From Methanosarcina barkeri 3 (GTDB lineage: Archaea > Halobacteriota > Methanosarcinia > Methanosarcinales > Methanosarcinaceae), in the NCBI RefSeq assembly GCF_000970305.1, contig NZ_CP009517.1:2852001-2916000 (forward strand): a stretch of 64,000 nt of DNA, given 5' to 3'. The position numbers were made by a program, and so were the translations under genes. Shown piece after piece: positions 62,865 through 64,000 of this stretch (its first letter is position 1; the number at the start of each line of letters is the position of its first letter). The notes beneath the pieces are model-generated. The model was not told the DNA's origin, did no database searches, and saw nothing but the letters and a program-made list of their open reading frames with translations.

Positions 62865-64000
62865 ATGATTTACAAAAACATAATCTGTCCGGTCTGCGGG
62901 GCGTCCTGTGATGACATCCAGGTTGAATTCGGAGACGGAAAGATTGAAGCTAAAAACGCATGTAAAATGGGAAATGCCAAATTTCAGGAAGTTGTAAGTT
63001 CCCACAGACTCAGGCAGCCACTTAAAAAGAATGAAGGAAAATTGACACCCACAGTCTGGGATGAAGCTCTTGAGAAAGCTGCCGATATTCTTGTTTCGGC
63101 AAAGCGGCCCCTGCTTTTCATGGGCAGTGAGACCTCCTGCGAAGCACATGAAATAGGGCTCAAGATAGGGGAATACCTTGGTGCAATTGTCGATTCCAAT
63201 GCTACTATCTGTCATGGCCCAACTGCTATGGGAATCCAGGAATCCGGAAAAGTCGGTGCAACCGAAGGGCAGAAGAAAAACAGGGCCGACCTTTTAGTTT
63301 ACTGGGGAACCAATCCACTTGAATCCATGCCAAGACAGATGTCAAGGTATGCAGTTTTCCCAAGAGGTTACTGGACAAAACGCGGACGTTTTGACAGGAC
63401 AGTTATCACTGTAGATCCGAGAAAAACTCCAACTGCTGAAGCTTCCGACCTGCACGTACAGCTCAAACCTGGATCGGACTACGAACTGATTAGCGCACTT
63501 ATGACTTTACTTCACGGAAAAACTCCCCATCCGTCGGTAGAAGAGATTACCGGAGTTCCCATTCCTGTTATGGAAGAGATGCTTGATATGATGAAGAACT
63601 GCACTTTCGGAGCTATCTCAGTGGGACTCGGGCTTTCATCATCAATCGGAAAACACAGGAACGCCGAAATCGCCATGAACTTCGTAAAGGAAATGAATAA
63701 CTATTCCAAGTTCACCCTCGGAGCTCTCCGTGGCCACTGCAACGTAGCCGGCTTTAACCAGGTTGCTGCTTACATGTACGGCTATCCCTTCGGGCTTGAC
63801 TTCACACGCGGACACCCGCGTTACAATCCAGGAGAATTCACAACCGTGGACGTGCTGCGAGAAAAAGATGTGGATGCAGCTTTTGTAATGTGTGCTGACC
63901 TTGTCTGTCACATCCCTGCAGATTGCGCCTCTTATCTTGCTGAAATCCCTATGGTCTGCCTGGATATTGCTCCCTGCCCGACAGTAGCTGCTTCGGATAT
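62865..64000 (+). CDS. fmdB: Formylmethanofuran dehydrogenase subunit B (truncated by window end)
   Basis: Catalytic molybdopterin subunit that reduces CO2 to formate. About 378 codons are in the window and the frame is open at the edge. The N-terminal [4Fe-4S] motif uses Cys8, Cys11, Cys15 and Cys33 (CPVCGASC onward). Cys116 in SNATICHGPTAMG is at the position of the metal ligand in the family, so this is the cysteine rather than the selenocysteine form. The pterin-binding segments LLVYWGTNPLESMPRQMSRY and ITVDPRKTPTAE follow. The gene order E-F-A-C-D-B is that of the M. barkeri molybdenum operon, which supports Fmd rather than Fwd. Confidence 0.96.
   Translation, partial: MIYKNIICPVCGASCDDIQVEFGDGKIEAKNACKMGNAKFQEVVSSHRLRQPLKKNEGKLTPTVWDEALEKAADILVSAKRPLLFMGSETSCEAHEIGLKIGEYLGAIVDSNATICHGPTAMGIQESGKVGATEGQKKNRADLLVYWGTNPLESMPRQMSRYAVFPRGYWTKRGRFDRTVITVDPRKTPTAEASDLHVQLKPGSDYELISALMTLLHGKTPHPSVEEITGVPIPVMEEMLDMMKNCTFGAISVGLGLSSSIGKHRNAEIAMNFVKEMNNYSKFTLGALRGHCNVAGFNQVAAYMYGYPFGLDFTRGHPRYNPGEFTTVDVLREKDVDAAFVMCADLVCHIPADCASYLAEIPMVCLDIAPCPTVAASD

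Overview
The window is chromosome from a methanogenic archaeon of the genus Methanosarcina. The evidence is a complete mtrEDCBAFGH operon (Na+-pumping methyl-tetrahydrosarcinapterin:coenzyme M methyltransferase), an fmdEFACDB operon in the gene order known for the molybdenum formylmethanofuran dehydrogenase of Methanosarcina barkeri, archaeal SRP19, RNase P Rpp21-type protein, archease plus RtcB, a TrmB-type regulator, and long AT-rich spacers full of short tandem duplications. The gene set recalls M. acetivorans and close relatives; the species cannot be fixed from the sequence alone.

Layout. 0.1-12 kb: aconitase, a secreted beta-sandwich protein, a RavA/ViaA-like AAA+ ATPase and VWA pair, a ThiF/MoeB-type E1 enzyme and an HExxH protein of unknown role. 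12.4-19 kb: AT-rich and gene-poor, with a peroxiredoxin, a secreted thioredoxin-PKD protein, tRNA-Thr(TGT), a three-repeat ChW protein that looks bacterial, and a YkgJ-type cysteine-cluster protein. 19-24.4 kb: FucA-like aldolase, CDP-alcohol phosphatidyltransferase, archease, RtcB and a ribbon-helix-helix-like protein. 24.4-25.8 kb: no protein gene, but a strong TATA element followed by a roughly 350 nt block with several nested, mutually compatible stems, which I read as an unannotated structured RNA. 25.8-30.8 kb: mtr operon. 31.5-36.5 kb: TIM-barrel protein, Na+/solute symporter, a decayed molybdate/tungstate transporter ATPase (ModC/WtpC type), an intact ModE-Mop regulator, and a UspA protein whose tail was frameshifted by a 22-bp duplication. 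36.8-42.6 kb: an RND/MMPL exporter operon with two secreted S-layer-like proteins, and a divergent TrmB regulator. 42.9-48.7 kb: beta-lactamase-fold hydrolase, RNase P protein, an IS110-family element with a structured left end, SRP19, two surface proteins and a second, diverged IS110 left end with no transposase. 48.8-55.7 kb: a nickel/dipeptide-type ABC transporter operon bracketed by two paralogous methyltransferases. 56-64 kb: a BtuF/MolA-type binding protein and the fmd operon, cut off by the window end inside fmdB.

How it fits together. Fmd carries out the first, CO2-reducing step of methanogenesis (or the last oxidation step in methylotrophic growth), and Mtr the methyl transfer to coenzyme M that builds the sodium gradient. 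The window also holds parts of a metal-supply and metal-sensing circuit: a ModE-type regulator, the corpse of a molybdate/tungstate ATPase beside it, and two near-identical 24-bp palindromes. One lies upstream of the binding-protein gene and the other directly upstream of fmdE. I infer that the binding protein belongs to the same molybdenum/tungsten regulon as the Fmd enzyme.
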